In this document: positions 30,011 to 38,294 of the stretch, piece after piece
How the letters are laid out: every line of letters begins with the position of its first letter
Numbering within the stretch: position 1 is the stretch's first letter
NCBI GenBank assembly: GCA_016278505.1
Contig: JADQBQ010000024.1
Coordinates: 82,505 to 146,504 of the forward strand
Length of the DNA stretch: 64,000 nucleotides
Source: Clostridiales bacterium
GTDB lineage: Bacteria; Bacillota; Desulfotomaculia; Desulfotomaculales; VENG01
Direction: 5' to 3'
Made by a program: the position numbers and the translations under genes
Notes under the pieces: model-generated
Databases searched by the model: none
The model's input: only the letters and a program-made list of their open reading frames with translations
Told to the model about the DNA's origin: nothing

Positions 30011-31117
30011 GTGATTTATATTTTAGATAATGAATTACTGGTGATGTACGGTGACAGTCCCAAAACCATGATTAAAACCATGTTAGATAAAACGGAGTTT
30101 TTAAAAGAGGTCCCTAAAAACAATCTCATTGGAATCAAACCCAATTTAGTACTGGCCAAGCCCTCAGCATCAGGTGCAACCACCGACCCCGAACTAGTTT
30201 CCGGTCTAATAGAATTTTTGCAAGCAAGGAATTATAACAATATTAAAATACTCGAAAGTTCCTGGGTTGGCGACAAGACCTCACAGGCCTTCCGAATATG
30301 CGGCTATGAAGAATTAGCACAACGGTACAACATACAGCTGGTGGACCTGAAAAAAGATGAGTATGTTCACTTTGCATTTGGTGATTTCGATTTAAAAGTA
30401 AGTAAGAGTGTAACAGAAGTGGACTACCTGATAAATGTGCCTGTATTAAAGGCCCACTGCCAAACCAAACTTACATGTGCCTTAAAAAACCTTAAGGGAT
30501 GCATTCCGGACAGTGAAAAACGCAGGTTTCATACCCAGGGATTACACAAACCCATAGCCTACCTGAACAAAGCCATCAAGACTAATCTAGTGATAGTGGA
30601 CGGAATTATTGGAGACCTTACCTTTGAGGAAGGCGGTAACCCCGTGCAAATGAACAGGGTCATTATCGGAAAGGATCCAGTTCTAATGGATTCTTATGCC
30701 TGTGAACTTCTTGGCTATACCCGGTCAGACATTGAATACATTTATCTAGCAGAAAAAATGGGGGTGGGCAAAGGGGATTTGGCCCAGGCCAGAGTATATG
30801 AATTAAACAAAGACAGCAAGCCTAAACAAAAGATGGAGCCAACTGAAAAAGTGCAGCAATTAGCCCGGTGGATAGAAGAAGATAATGCATGCTCAGCCTG
30901 TTACGGAAGCCTCATTCATGCCTTAGAGAGGCTGCGGGAAAAAGGTAAGCTGGACAAGTTAGAAAAGCAAATTGCCATTGGGCAAGGCTATAAAAACAAG
31001 CCTGTAAAGACAATCGGCATAGGCAACTGTACTCAAAGCGCCATACACCATGTTCCCGGTTGCCCGCCCAAGGCCAGTGACGTAGTTAAAGAATTGGAAA
31101 ACATACTCGGGGAGTGA
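30011..31117 (+). CDS. DUF362 domain protein with C-terminal cysteine motifs
   Basis: 368 residues. The DUF362 core runs from IGIKPNLVLAKPSASGATTD through DYLINVPVLKAHCQTKLTCALKN, ending near DPVLMDSYACELLGY (about residue 240). The C-terminal part holds conserved-looking cysteines: CSACYG, IGNCT and PGCPP, which could hold a [4Fe-4S] cluster (inference). The function is unknown; DUF362 proteins occur beside iron-sulfur enzymes in anaerobes. First gene of a plus-strand run, divergent from gerA. The GTG start at 30011 is uncertain; the start could be further in. Confidence 0.8.
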   Translation: MIYILDNELLVMYGDSPKTMIKTMLDKTEFLKEVPKNNLIGIKPNLVLAKPSASGATTDPELVSGLIEFLQARNYNNIKILESSWVGDKTSQAFRICGYEELAQRYNIQLVDLKKDEYVHFAFGDFDLKVSKSVTEVDYLINVPVLKAHCQTKLTCALKNLKGCIPDSEKRRFHTQGLHKPIAYLNKAIKTNLVIVDGIIGDLTFEEGGNPVQMNRVIIGKDPVLMDSYACELLGYTRSDIEYIYLAEKMGVGKGDLAQARVYELNKDSKPKQKMEPTEKVQQLARWIEEDNACSACYGSLIHALERLREKGKLDKLEKQIAIGQGYKNKPVKTIGIGNCTQSAIHHVPGCPPKASDVVKELENILGE

Positions 31118-31183
31118 AGCTCCGAGAGAAACGTTTTCCAAATAAACCTCTTTTAAAAAATATGTCGAAAAGGAGAGATTGGA

Positions 31184-31369
31184 GTGCCCATTGTACAAAT
31201 CGATATGTTGGACGGCCGAACCACAGAACAAAAAAGAAAGATGGCACAAGAGGTTACCGAAGCGATAGCAAAAAACTGTGACTGCCCGGCTGAAGCTGTT
31301 ATCATTGTGCTTAGAGAGTCGCCTGGAGAACATATTGCCAAAGCCGGCAAACTGATGAGCGACAAGTAG
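31184..31369 (+). CDS. 4-oxalocrotonate tautomerase-like protein
   Basis: 61 residues, the size of a short 4-OT subunit. After removal of the initiator, Pro would be the N-terminal residue (MPIVQIDMLDGRT), the catalytic base of the family. The rest follows the beta-alpha-beta pattern: QKRKMAQEVTEAIAKNCDCP then AVIIVLRESPGEHIAKAGKL. GTG start with GGAGAGATTGGA upstream. The substrate is not known. It follows the DUF362 gene by 66 bases and may be co-transcribed. Confidence 0.85.
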   Translation: MPIVQIDMLDGRTTEQKRKMAQEVTEAIAKNCDCPAEAVIIVLRESPGEHIAKAGKLMSDK

Positions 31370-31372
31370 CAA

Positions 31373-31393
31373 CCACGGGGACAGTTCTCTTGG
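31373..31393. repeat. REP-like palindrome
   Basis: CCACGGGGACAGTTCTCTTGG: inverted ends CCA/TGG around the core CCACGGGGAC, shared with copies at 43117-43179, 63591-63615 and 63745-63785. Confidence 0.5.
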
Positions 31394-31503
31394 CTAGTTC
31401 AGATACGAATAGTTGGTTCCTTTTTTTGATTGCATGCCTTCTGTAATAACAAAAGCTAACATATGCTACCCCATTTACTGCTGGTTTCTTTTTACTAAAA
31501 AAA

Positions 31504-31512
31504 TTTGTCGAA
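31504..31512 (+). promoter_or_regulatory. Possible Spo0A box
   Basis: TTTGTCGAA matches the 0A box consensus, about 235 bases upstream of the c-di-GMP protein. A 9-base match can occur by chance, and a terminator lies between. Confidence 0.25.
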
Positions 31513-31632
31513 AGACTTGCATCTTGCAAGAAATACCTTTATTATTTACAGAACTAGTCTAAAAATGTAGAATAATAGGTCCCAATAGACACTACCGACA
31601 AAAGACCATTGACAAACAATAGACAAACCCTG

Positions 31633-31665
31633 AGCGGTCATGTGAAAATTACATGATCGCTTTTT
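31633..31665 (+). terminator. Terminator before the c-di-GMP gene
   Basis: Stem AGCGGTCATGT / ACATGATCGCT with one mismatch and a 7-base loop, then TTTTT. It closes the DUF362-tautomerase run, or could act as an attenuator of the next gene. Confidence 0.75.
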
Positions 31666-31745
31666 GGTACCTAAGAAGCGATAAAGGTTCATTAGATTGG
31701 GCGATGCATGCTAAATTATTTTAGATTTAAAAAAGGAAATTAACT

Positions 31746-33884
31746 ATGAGAGTAAGCATTAAACAGAAAATGATGATTGCTTTTCTGGTATTAAGCATTA
31801 TCCCAATCACAATTTTTGGTTTTTTTTCATATCAGATAGCAGAAGAGATATTGTTGCAAAAGCTAAAGGATGAAAGCCTTACAACAGTGGAGAATGCAAA
31901 CAAATTCTTCATCAAACAATTCATCAATTCATTAGAAAATGCCGTTAATGTATTTTCTAATGAACCCGCCCTGAAAAAAGTTATTTTTACGCCTAACTCA
32001 ATAGAGGAACCTTTAAATGAATGGTCTGCATACCTCAAATTGAACACGGATATATGGTATATTTACATGGGTACTGAAAAAGGTGACATGTATATGTCTC
32101 CCAGCTGGAAACCTCCAACCGGTTACGATCCACGCATTCGGCCTTGGTATCAGGAAGCTATTGCGCAAAAAGATAAGATCGTATGGACAAAGCCCTATGT
32201 TGATCTTGTTTCCAATAGGCAAGTGGTCAGTGTTGTAAAGGCTATCATAAGTGAGGATAATTTAATAGGTGTATTTGCTATTGATACTTCTTTGTATCAG
32301 ATATCCAATATTATTAGAGAAATAAAACTCGGAGCTAATGGATATGCAATGCTTTTAGATGAACAAGGTTATGTAATTGCACACCCCAACACCGAAGATA
32401 TAGGAACCCATATGGGGAATGCCGCATGGTTTAAAAGACTTAAAGGCCACTCGAAGGGGACAATGTATTTTGATCGCTTAGGTCATGACCTTTTTATTAG
32501 TTATACAACTGTACCCAGGACTGGCTGGAAATTGGTTGCTTTTATACCTAGGACAGCACTACAAAGTGACATCTCTCCGATTAAAGAAAGGGCTTTAAAC
32601 GTTGGGATAACAAGTTTACTTATAGCTATCCTAATTAGCATTTTTATTTCCAACGGCCTAGCAAGTAAAATCAATAGATTAATACACGCAATGACCGAGG
32701 TTGAAAATAATAATTTAAAGATTAGAATTAGTTACAACCCAACAGATGAAATTGAATTTCATAAACTCAGCGATAAATTTAATAACATGGTTTACACTTT
32801 AGGGCAACTTAGTGAGGAACGCAATCAAAAAGAAAGAAACCTAAAATATTTAAGCAGGCACGATTCCTTAACAGGACTATTCAACCGGGCATATTTCGAA
32901 AATAAAATGCACCGTTTGATTGAAGAATTACGTTTTCCAATAGGTATCGTTGTATGTGATATCGATGGACTTAAGTTAATCAATGATACCATGGGACATA
33001 GTGCCGGAGATAAAATGTTGATTACCGCATCTATAGTTATTAAGCGCTCTTTTCGTGAGAAAGACACCATGTGCCGTATTGGGGGCGATGAATTTGCGAT
33101 TATAATGCCTAATACGGATGAGCAGGGGGTCGAATTGGCAATCCAACGATTAAAGACCATAGTTAAAAACCATAACCTGAAAAACCCCAAATTGCCGATA
33201 AGTATTTCCACCGGCTTCTCCATTGGATATAACAGGTCTAAAAAAGTAAGTGCGCTCTTTAAAGAAGCGGATAATAACATGTATAGAGAAAAATTGCATC
33301 AAAGGTTAAGTGCCCGTAGTGCTATAGTCCAAACGTTAATGAAGGCATTAGAGGCCAGAGATTTTATAACCGAAGGCCATGCAGACCGCTTGCAAGATTT
33401 AGTGATTGATCTTGGATTAGAGGCTGGACTTAATGAGCACAGAATTTCGGACATGCGTCTTCTGGCCCAGTTCCATGACATTGGCAAAGTTGGCATACCT
33501 GACAGGATACTATTTAAACCCGGTCCCTTAGATGAAAGTGAAGTCATTGAAATGCAGCGGCACTGCGAAATTGGTTTTCGGATTGCTCAGTCATCCCCTG
33601 ATCTTGTCCCCATCGCCGATTGGGTTTTAAAACATCACGAATCCTGGAACGGAGATGGATATCCTTTGGGCCTCAAAGGAAAACAAATACCCATCGAATG
33701 CCGTATTCTGGCAATTGCCGATTCCTATGACGCTATGACCAATGACCGTCCATACCGCAAAGGTATATCCCCTGATCAGGCGACATTTGAACTGAAAAGA
33801 TGTGCAGGTATACAGTTTGATCCGGAGTTGGTAAAAAAGTTTATAAAAATATTAGAGGCACGAGACTTAATTAATATATTATAA
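31746..33884 (+). CDS. Cache-HAMP-GGDEF-HD-GYP c-di-GMP signalling protein
   Basis: 712 residues. An N-terminal membrane helix (about 8-28) precedes an extracellular double Cache domain (about 40-275; PRIRPWYQEA and GYVIAHPNTEDIG). A second helix (about 285-305) and HAMP follow. The GGDEF domain (about 370-530) has RIGGDEFAIIM, so synthase activity is likely. The C-terminal HD-GYP domain (about 535-712) shows HADRLQ, HDIGKVGIPD, HHESWNGDGYP, so hydrolase activity is likely too. Both c-di-GMP synthesis and breakdown could be present in one protein. The start follows AAAAGGAAA. Confidence 0.94.
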   Translation: MRVSIKQKMMIAFLVLSIIPITIFGFFSYQIAEEILLQKLKDESLTTVENANKFFIKQFINSLENAVNVFSNEPALKKVIFTPNSIEEPLNEWSAYLKLNTDIWYIYMGTEKGDMYMSPSWKPPTGYDPRIRPWYQEAIAQKDKIVWTKPYVDLVSNRQVVSVVKAIISEDNLIGVFAIDTSLYQISNIIREIKLGANGYAMLLDEQGYVIAHPNTEDIGTHMGNAAWFKRLKGHSKGTMYFDRLGHDLFISYTTVPRTGWKLVAFIPRTALQSDISPIKERALNVGITSLLIAILISIFISNGLASKINRLIHAMTEVENNNLKIRISYNPTDEIEFHKLSDKFNNMVYTLGQLSEERNQKERNLKYLSRHDSLTGLFNRAYFENKMHRLIEELRFPIGIVVCDIDGLKLINDTMGHSAGDKMLITASIVIKRSFREKDTMCRIGGDEFAIIMPNTDEQGVELAIQRLKTIVKNHNLKNPKLPISISTGFSIGYNRSKKVSALFKEADNNMYREKLHQRLSARSAIVQTLMKALEARDFITEGHADRLQDLVIDLGLEAGLNEHRISDMRLLAQFHDIGKVGIPDRILFKPGPLDESEVIEMQRHCEIGFRIAQSSPDLVPIADWVLKHHESWNGDGYPLGLKGKQIPIECRILAIADSYDAMTNDRPYRKGISPDQATFELKRCAGIQFDPELVKKFIKILEARDLINIL

Positions 33885-33916
33885 TCTTATCAAGGACATA
33901 CCATCAGGGGGGAAAA

Positions 33917-35188
33917 ATGAAATACAACAGAAAACCACAGCATAAGCCGGCGGGATTTGCCGGTATTCATTACGGCTTGGCCATACTGGTCATGGGCATG
34001 CTTGTTGTCGCCGGAGCTCTGGGACTGGCTCGTTTCGGGTATGGTATGATTCTACCGGCTATGCAGCAGCACCTTGGACTGACTCATGACCAAACAGGAA
34101 TTATAGCCTCTGCCAACATGTTGGGCTACCTGGTCAGCGCGCTGGGCGCGGGAATGCTGGCGGCCAGGTTCGGGCCCCGGGTGGTGGTGGCCGCCGGGCT
34201 TCTCTGGACCGGTATCACCCTGGTCGTAACCGGCTTTGTGCAGGGCCCCAATACCGCCGCGCTAATACGTTTTCTTACCGGTGTGGGCAGCGCCGGTGGA
34301 AATGTGGCCATGATGGGACTGATTGCGGCCTGGTTTGCACCCTCCCGTCGGGGGATGGCTGCGGGATTCATGGTGGGTGGCTCGGGAATAGCCATTGCCT
34401 TTACCGGCTGGCTGATCCCTTACGTTAATTCAGTGTTTTCACAGGACGGCTGGCGTTACAGCTGGTTTATCCTGGGTGCCATTGTCATGGCCCTGGGTGT
34501 TGCTACCTGGCAAGTTCTGCGCAACAGCCCGGAAGAAAAAAAATTAGACCCCATAGGAGAGGCTCCGGTAATTGCCGTAAAAAAAGAGCAGGCACCTACC
34601 GGCTCAAGTATCAAAGATTTAGTCAGCATACCTTCTGTTCCTTGCCTGGCAGCGCAATATTTTTGTTACGGCTTTTCTTACATAATAATGGCCACCTTCC
34701 TGGTCAGTTATCTAATCGACGAGGTAAACTGCACGCAGGAACTAGCCGGTAGCATTTGGAGTACAGTAGGTTTTTTAAGCATCGGCAGCAGTGTTATCTG
34801 GGGAATGCTATCGGACAAACTGGGTCGCAGGGAAATTTTAGTCACCTTGTTTTGTTGCCAGACCCTTGCCTATTCTTTACTGTTGTTTAAATTCTCCCAG
34901 GGATGGTTGTTATGGTTGCCCGCAATAATTTTCGGGCTGACGGCCTGGGGTGTGCCCAGCCTAACGGCTTCCTGCAGCGGCGATATCAGTGACGCCAAAA
35001 GGGCGCCTGCAGTCATTGGTTTTGTTACCTTCATATTCGGCTTTGGCCAGGTGCTGGGCCCCCTGCTATCGGGCTACATAAAGGAATATACTTTATCTTT
35101 TCATGGAGCCTTTTTACTGGCCGCCGTGATGGCCCTTTTAGGGGCACTTTTCAGTTTAAGAATTGTGCTTCCCAAGGAAAGCCAATAA
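33917..35188 (+). CDS. MFS transporter
   Basis: 423 residues with about twelve hydrophobic segments in two sets of six. The first half has ARFGYGMILPAMQQHLGLTHD and the loop motif GMLAARFGPRVVVAAG (the A-motif position between helices 2 and 3), and the second a matching SDKLGRREILVTLF. It is a single-component importer or exporter of small organic molecules; the substrate cannot be read. It starts at ATG 33917 after GGGGGG and lies 32 bases after the c-di-GMP gene. Confidence 0.85.
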   Translation: MKYNRKPQHKPAGFAGIHYGLAILVMGMLVVAGALGLARFGYGMILPAMQQHLGLTHDQTGIIASANMLGYLVSALGAGMLAARFGPRVVVAAGLLWTGITLVVTGFVQGPNTAALIRFLTGVGSAGGNVAMMGLIAAWFAPSRRGMAAGFMVGGSGIAIAFTGWLIPYVNSVFSQDGWRYSWFILGAIVMALGVATWQVLRNSPEEKKLDPIGEAPVIAVKKEQAPTGSSIKDLVSIPSVPCLAAQYFCYGFSYIIMATFLVSYLIDEVNCTQELAGSIWSTVGFLSIGSSVIWGMLSDKLGRREILVTLFCCQTLAYSLLLFKFSQGWLLWLPAIIFGLTAWGVPSLTASCSGDISDAKRAPAVIGFVTFIFGFGQVLGPLLSGYIKEYTLSFHGAFLLAAVMALLGALFSLRIVLPKESQ

Positions 35189-35189
35189 C

Positions 35190-35390
35190 ACGACTTTGCT
35201 CAATGAATGGAAAGTCACTCCCGTATAAACCGAAATGTGGTATAACTACCTTTAATTCAGGCCACCTGTGCAGAACGTCCTTCAGATGTACCAACCCGAT
35301 CAATGGATCACTTTGTGAATATGGGGCCGTTCCGGCATGAATGATAACCGACTTTTGTCTTTTATGTGCTTTTTCGTAGATCTCGGACCC
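35190..35390 (-). pseudogene. Amidohydrolase (family 2) fragment
   Basis: Read on the minus strand from 35390, 67 codons give KSVIIHAGTAPYSQSDPLIG, then LVHLKDVLHRWPELKVVIP, then HFGLYGSDFPFIEQ. This pattern of HAG, hydrophobic helix, HFG is typical of the metal-binding C-terminal part of amidohydrolase family 2 (ACMSD-like) enzymes. A stop (TAA) lies upstream of it and the fragment runs into the end of the MFS gene, so both ends are missing. Called from pattern recognition, not a search. Confidence 0.6.
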
Positions 35391-35441
35391 ATTTATTTAA
35401 TATCTTATTCGTGCCCGGGGACTGCCCCAATTTAATATGAC

Positions 35442-35487
35442 AAGAAAACCCACTGACCTGATTTTAACCTGGTCAGTGGGTTTTCTT
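35442..35487. terminator. Bidirectional terminator between MFS and spoVR
   Basis: Perfect 17-bp stem AAGAAAACCCACTGACC / GGTCAGTGGGTTTTCTT with a 12-base loop. It carries T-rich runs on both strands and sits between two convergent genes. Confidence 0.9.
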
Positions 35488-35574
35488 CCCTTGCTCGTCG
35501 AGTGACAGTTATAGACTGGGGGTGATACCTTCGCTGCACTTTGGAAATACTCGAAGGTTCTACTGTTTTAACCA

Positions 35575-37083
35575 CTAAACAAACTTCTTGCTAACTTTTT
35601 CGCCACTGTAGCTAAAAAGCACTTTTTTGCTGTCCAATACTGTTTCCAAATATACCGGTCTTCCCCATAGTTTGTAGACATGGGGCAGGGTGCGTTCGAG
35701 GTAGTAGACGTCTAGCTCTGCACCTTCGTAGGCATGGTGCAGGTAGAGTTCGCCCCTTTTGCCGTAGTCTCCGTCTTGGACAACAATGTATGGAAAACCT
35801 GAGTTTACCATACTTGCTACTAAGCTATCCCTTACCTTTTGCCAGTCTTTTTCTACTATTTTCCACTCGTAACCCACTTTTTTGTACAGGTAGATGTCTT
35901 CCTGTTCTACAAATTCTTCTGTAAGACAGTTACGCAAGAAGGAGATGTCGTTATCTAATTCTCTGATTTCAAAGATTTTTTCCCGGCCTTCTCCACCGGG
36001 GCGGCCGTATTTGATCCTGTCTTCTTCGCCGGGTTCATCCCAACGTTTTTCAATATACTCAAATAGTTTTAAACCCAGGAAGTAGGGGTTTAGGCGCACT
36101 TTTGAGGATTGGATAACACCGGAATGCAGTTTGGCGAATTCCAGGGATTCTTCCTCAGTCAAATCCATATCACGCATAATTCTCAGGTGCCAGTATGTGG
36201 CCCAGCCTTCATTCATTATTTTGGTCTGCATTTGAGGCCAGAAGTAGAACATCTCCTCCCGAATGATAGAGATAATGTCCCGCTGCCAGTCCTCTAAATC
36301 CCTGCCGTATTCCATAATGAACAATAATAAATCCTTTTCGGGCTTTTTGGGAAACTTCTTGGCCTTTTGAGTATCATCTTTGCTTTCCTGTCCCTCCCCG
36401 AGATGATCCAGTTTCCATAGATCGTCATAGGGCGATTCTTGTTCACTGTGAGTATGCCCGCAGTTGCCACCCTCGCAGCCTTTATCTTTGCAGCTATCTT
36501 TTCCGCAGCCCTTTCCACAACCTTCACCACCGCAGCACCCGCCGCTTTCCGACTTTTCAATGGCCGGTTCATTTTTACCGATATCCCGGTACGGGTCTAT
36601 ATGTTCCTGAATAGATATTACCGAATCCAAAAAAGACTCCACTTTTTCCCTACCGTGGGCAAATTCATATTGCCTTATTCTCTGCGCGGCCACGGACATG
36701 GATTCCACCATCTGGCGGGAAGTGCGCTGGAAATAGTAATTATTTTTAAAGAAATCACAGTGGGCCAGCACATGCGCCATCACCATTTTATTCTGGATGA
36801 GGGAATTACCCTCCAACAAAAAAGCATAGCACGGGTCGGAGTTAATTACCATTTCATATATTCGGCTGAGGTTATAGTCATACTGAGTTTTCATTTTATG
36901 GTAAGCCTTCCCGAAGCTCCAGTGCGAAAAACGGGTAGGCATACCGTATGCACCAAAGGTATACAGGATATCTGCCGGACAGATTTCAAAGTACATATCA
37001 TAAAAGTCTAAGTTATAGCCCTTGGCGATGGCTGTGATTTGCTCTAAGGCTTTTTCCAGTTCATACTTTTCATTTATACTCAC
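35575..37083 (-). CDS. spoVR: Stage V sporulation protein R (SpoVR) with a Cys-rich insert
   Basis: 502 residues, SpoVR family, involved in spore cortex formation. The family pattern is seen in FDMYFEICPADILYTFGAYG near the N-terminus (here YDMYFEICPADI) and RIMRDMDLTEEESLEFAKLH plus LNPYFLGLKLFEYIEKRW in the second half. Residues about 178-212 hold an unusual insert rich in Cys, Gly and Lys (CCGGEGCGKGCGKDSC..., about ten Cys with HTH at its end). GTG 37083 has GGGAGGTGA ahead. Last gene of prkA-yhbH-spoVR. Confidence 0.94.
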   Translation of the reverse strand: MSINEKYELEKALEQITAIAKGYNLDFYDMYFEICPADILYTFGAYGMPTRFSHWSFGKAYHKMKTQYDYNLSRIYEMVINSDPCYAFLLEGNSLIQNKMVMAHVLAHCDFFKNNYYFQRTSRQMVESMSVAAQRIRQYEFAHGREKVESFLDSVISIQEHIDPYRDIGKNEPAIEKSESGGCCGGEGCGKGCGKDSCKDKGCEGGNCGHTHSEQESPYDDLWKLDHLGEGQESKDDTQKAKKFPKKPEKDLLLFIMEYGRDLEDWQRDIISIIREEMFYFWPQMQTKIMNEGWATYWHLRIMRDMDLTEEESLEFAKLHSGVIQSSKVRLNPYFLGLKLFEYIEKRWDEPGEEDRIKYGRPGGEGREKIFEIRELDNDISFLRNCLTEEFVEQEDIYLYKKVGYEWKIVEKDWQKVRDSLVASMVNSGFPYIVVQDGDYGKRGELYLHHAYEGAELDVYYLERTLPHVYKLWGRPVYLETVLDSKKVLFSYSGEKVSKKFV

Positions 37084-37087
37084 GGTG

Positions 37088-38260
37088 TCACCTCCCGGTT
37101 GCCGTTTTTAAGGGGTCCGGGTTAAAGAAACTTTTCAGGGCGGGGAATACACCACTTTTGTCCCTGATGGAGACGGTGGTGAAATTTTGTTCTTCAATTT
37201 TTTTAAAGGCGGATTTTAATGTACTGCTGTAATAATATGGCCCTTCAATTTCACCGTAACCAATTAAATTACACACTTTTAGTAAATCCTTCACTAATCG
37301 AACGCATTTTTCGTTGTCAGAAGAAAGGTTGTCACCGTCGGAGAAATGGAAACCATAGATATTGTAGTCTTCAGGGTTAAACCTTTCTTCGATCACTTTC
37401 AGCGCCAATTCGTATACCGAAGAACAGCGGGTACCACCGCTGGCCCCCTTGGTGAAGAATTCCTCCTCGCTGGTTTCTTTGGCAGTAACGTGGTGGGATA
37501 AAAAGACAATTTTAACATTTTGGTATTTGGTACGTAAAAACCGCACCATCCAGAAAAAGAAACTGCGGGCGATATATTTCTCCCAAGGGCCCATGGACCC
37601 GCTGGTATCCATCATGGCCAACACCACGGCACTACTTTCATACTTATAAACCTGCTCCCAGGTTTTAAACCGGAGGTCTTCCCTGGTTATTTTACCCAGG
37701 CCCTGCTTACCTTCTTCTATCGCCCTTCTTTTTAAAGCCTGAAATATGGTGCGCTTGCGGTCTATATTACTCTGGATACCCACTTTGCGCACATCACGGA
37801 ATTCCACAGACTCCGAGGCCAGCTCAGGTTTTTTCTTTTGTTTGAGGTTGGGCAGCCCCAGGTCTTCAAATATCATTTCTGCCAGTTCATCAATGGTTAT
37901 TTCCGCTTCGTAATAGTCAACCCCGGGCTCTTCTCCTGCCCCCTGCCCCTGGCCGGGACCCTTACCTGCTTTCTTTTTGGAATCACTTCCCAGTACATCG
38001 CCCACTTTACTTTCTCCGTCCCCCTGGCCGCCGTGCTGCTGTTTATTGTGGTTAAAGCGAAAATGGAATTCATCCAGTGAGCGGATGGGCACCTTGATTA
38101 CTTTTTTTCCGTCTGAAAGAATAATACTTTCTTCACTGACAATATCGGCCAAATTCTTTTTTATGGCTTCTTTAACTTTTTCCCGGTGGCGCTGACGGTC
38201 TATTTCCCCTTTACGGTGCAGGGACCAGTCTTCCCGGGAAACTGTATATCTGCCGGACAT
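37088..38260 (-). CDS. yhbH: YhbH (DUF444, VWA-like) sporulation protein
   Basis: 390 residues. DUF444 protein with a von Willebrand A-type domain; MIDAS residues in MMDTSGSMG (about 225) support metal binding. The N-terminus has YTVSREDWSLHRKGEIDRQR and HREKVKEAIKKNLADI. A Gly/Gln/Lys-rich linker lies near 85-115. The family always pairs with PrkA-like kinase and SpoVR. Start ATG 38260, seven bases after GGAGGG. Four bases before spoVR. Confidence 0.93.
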   Translation of the reverse strand: MSGRYTVSREDWSLHRKGEIDRQRHREKVKEAIKKNLADIVSEESIILSDGKKVIKVPIRSLDEFHFRFNHNKQQHGGQGDGESKVGDVLGSDSKKKAGKGPGQGQGAGEEPGVDYYEAEITIDELAEMIFEDLGLPNLKQKKKPELASESVEFRDVRKVGIQSNIDRKRTIFQALKRRAIEEGKQGLGKITREDLRFKTWEQVYKYESSAVVLAMMDTSGSMGPWEKYIARSFFFWMVRFLRTKYQNVKIVFLSHHVTAKETSEEEFFTKGASGGTRCSSVYELALKVIEERFNPEDYNIYGFHFSDGDNLSSDNEKCVRLVKDLLKVCNLIGYGEIEGPYYYSSTLKSAFKKIEEQNFTTVSIRDKSGVFPALKSFFNPDPLKTATGR

Positions 38261-38294
38261 GTTATTTCCCTCCTGTACCAACCCCCAAACACCT

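Larger units (their letters stand above)
31370..31745. other. Non-coding gap with REP-like repeat, Spo0A-like box and a terminator
   Basis: 376 bases without a convincing gene. Contents: a REP-like palindrome (31373-31393), a TTTGTCGAA site matching the Spo0A box (31504-31512), and a terminator (31633-31665). Confidence 0.6.

Noticed and set aside
31560..31670. c-di-GMP riboswitch before the GGDEF/HD-GYP gene
   Set aside because: The GEMM consensus was looked for, but only a terminator hairpin and no matching core was found.
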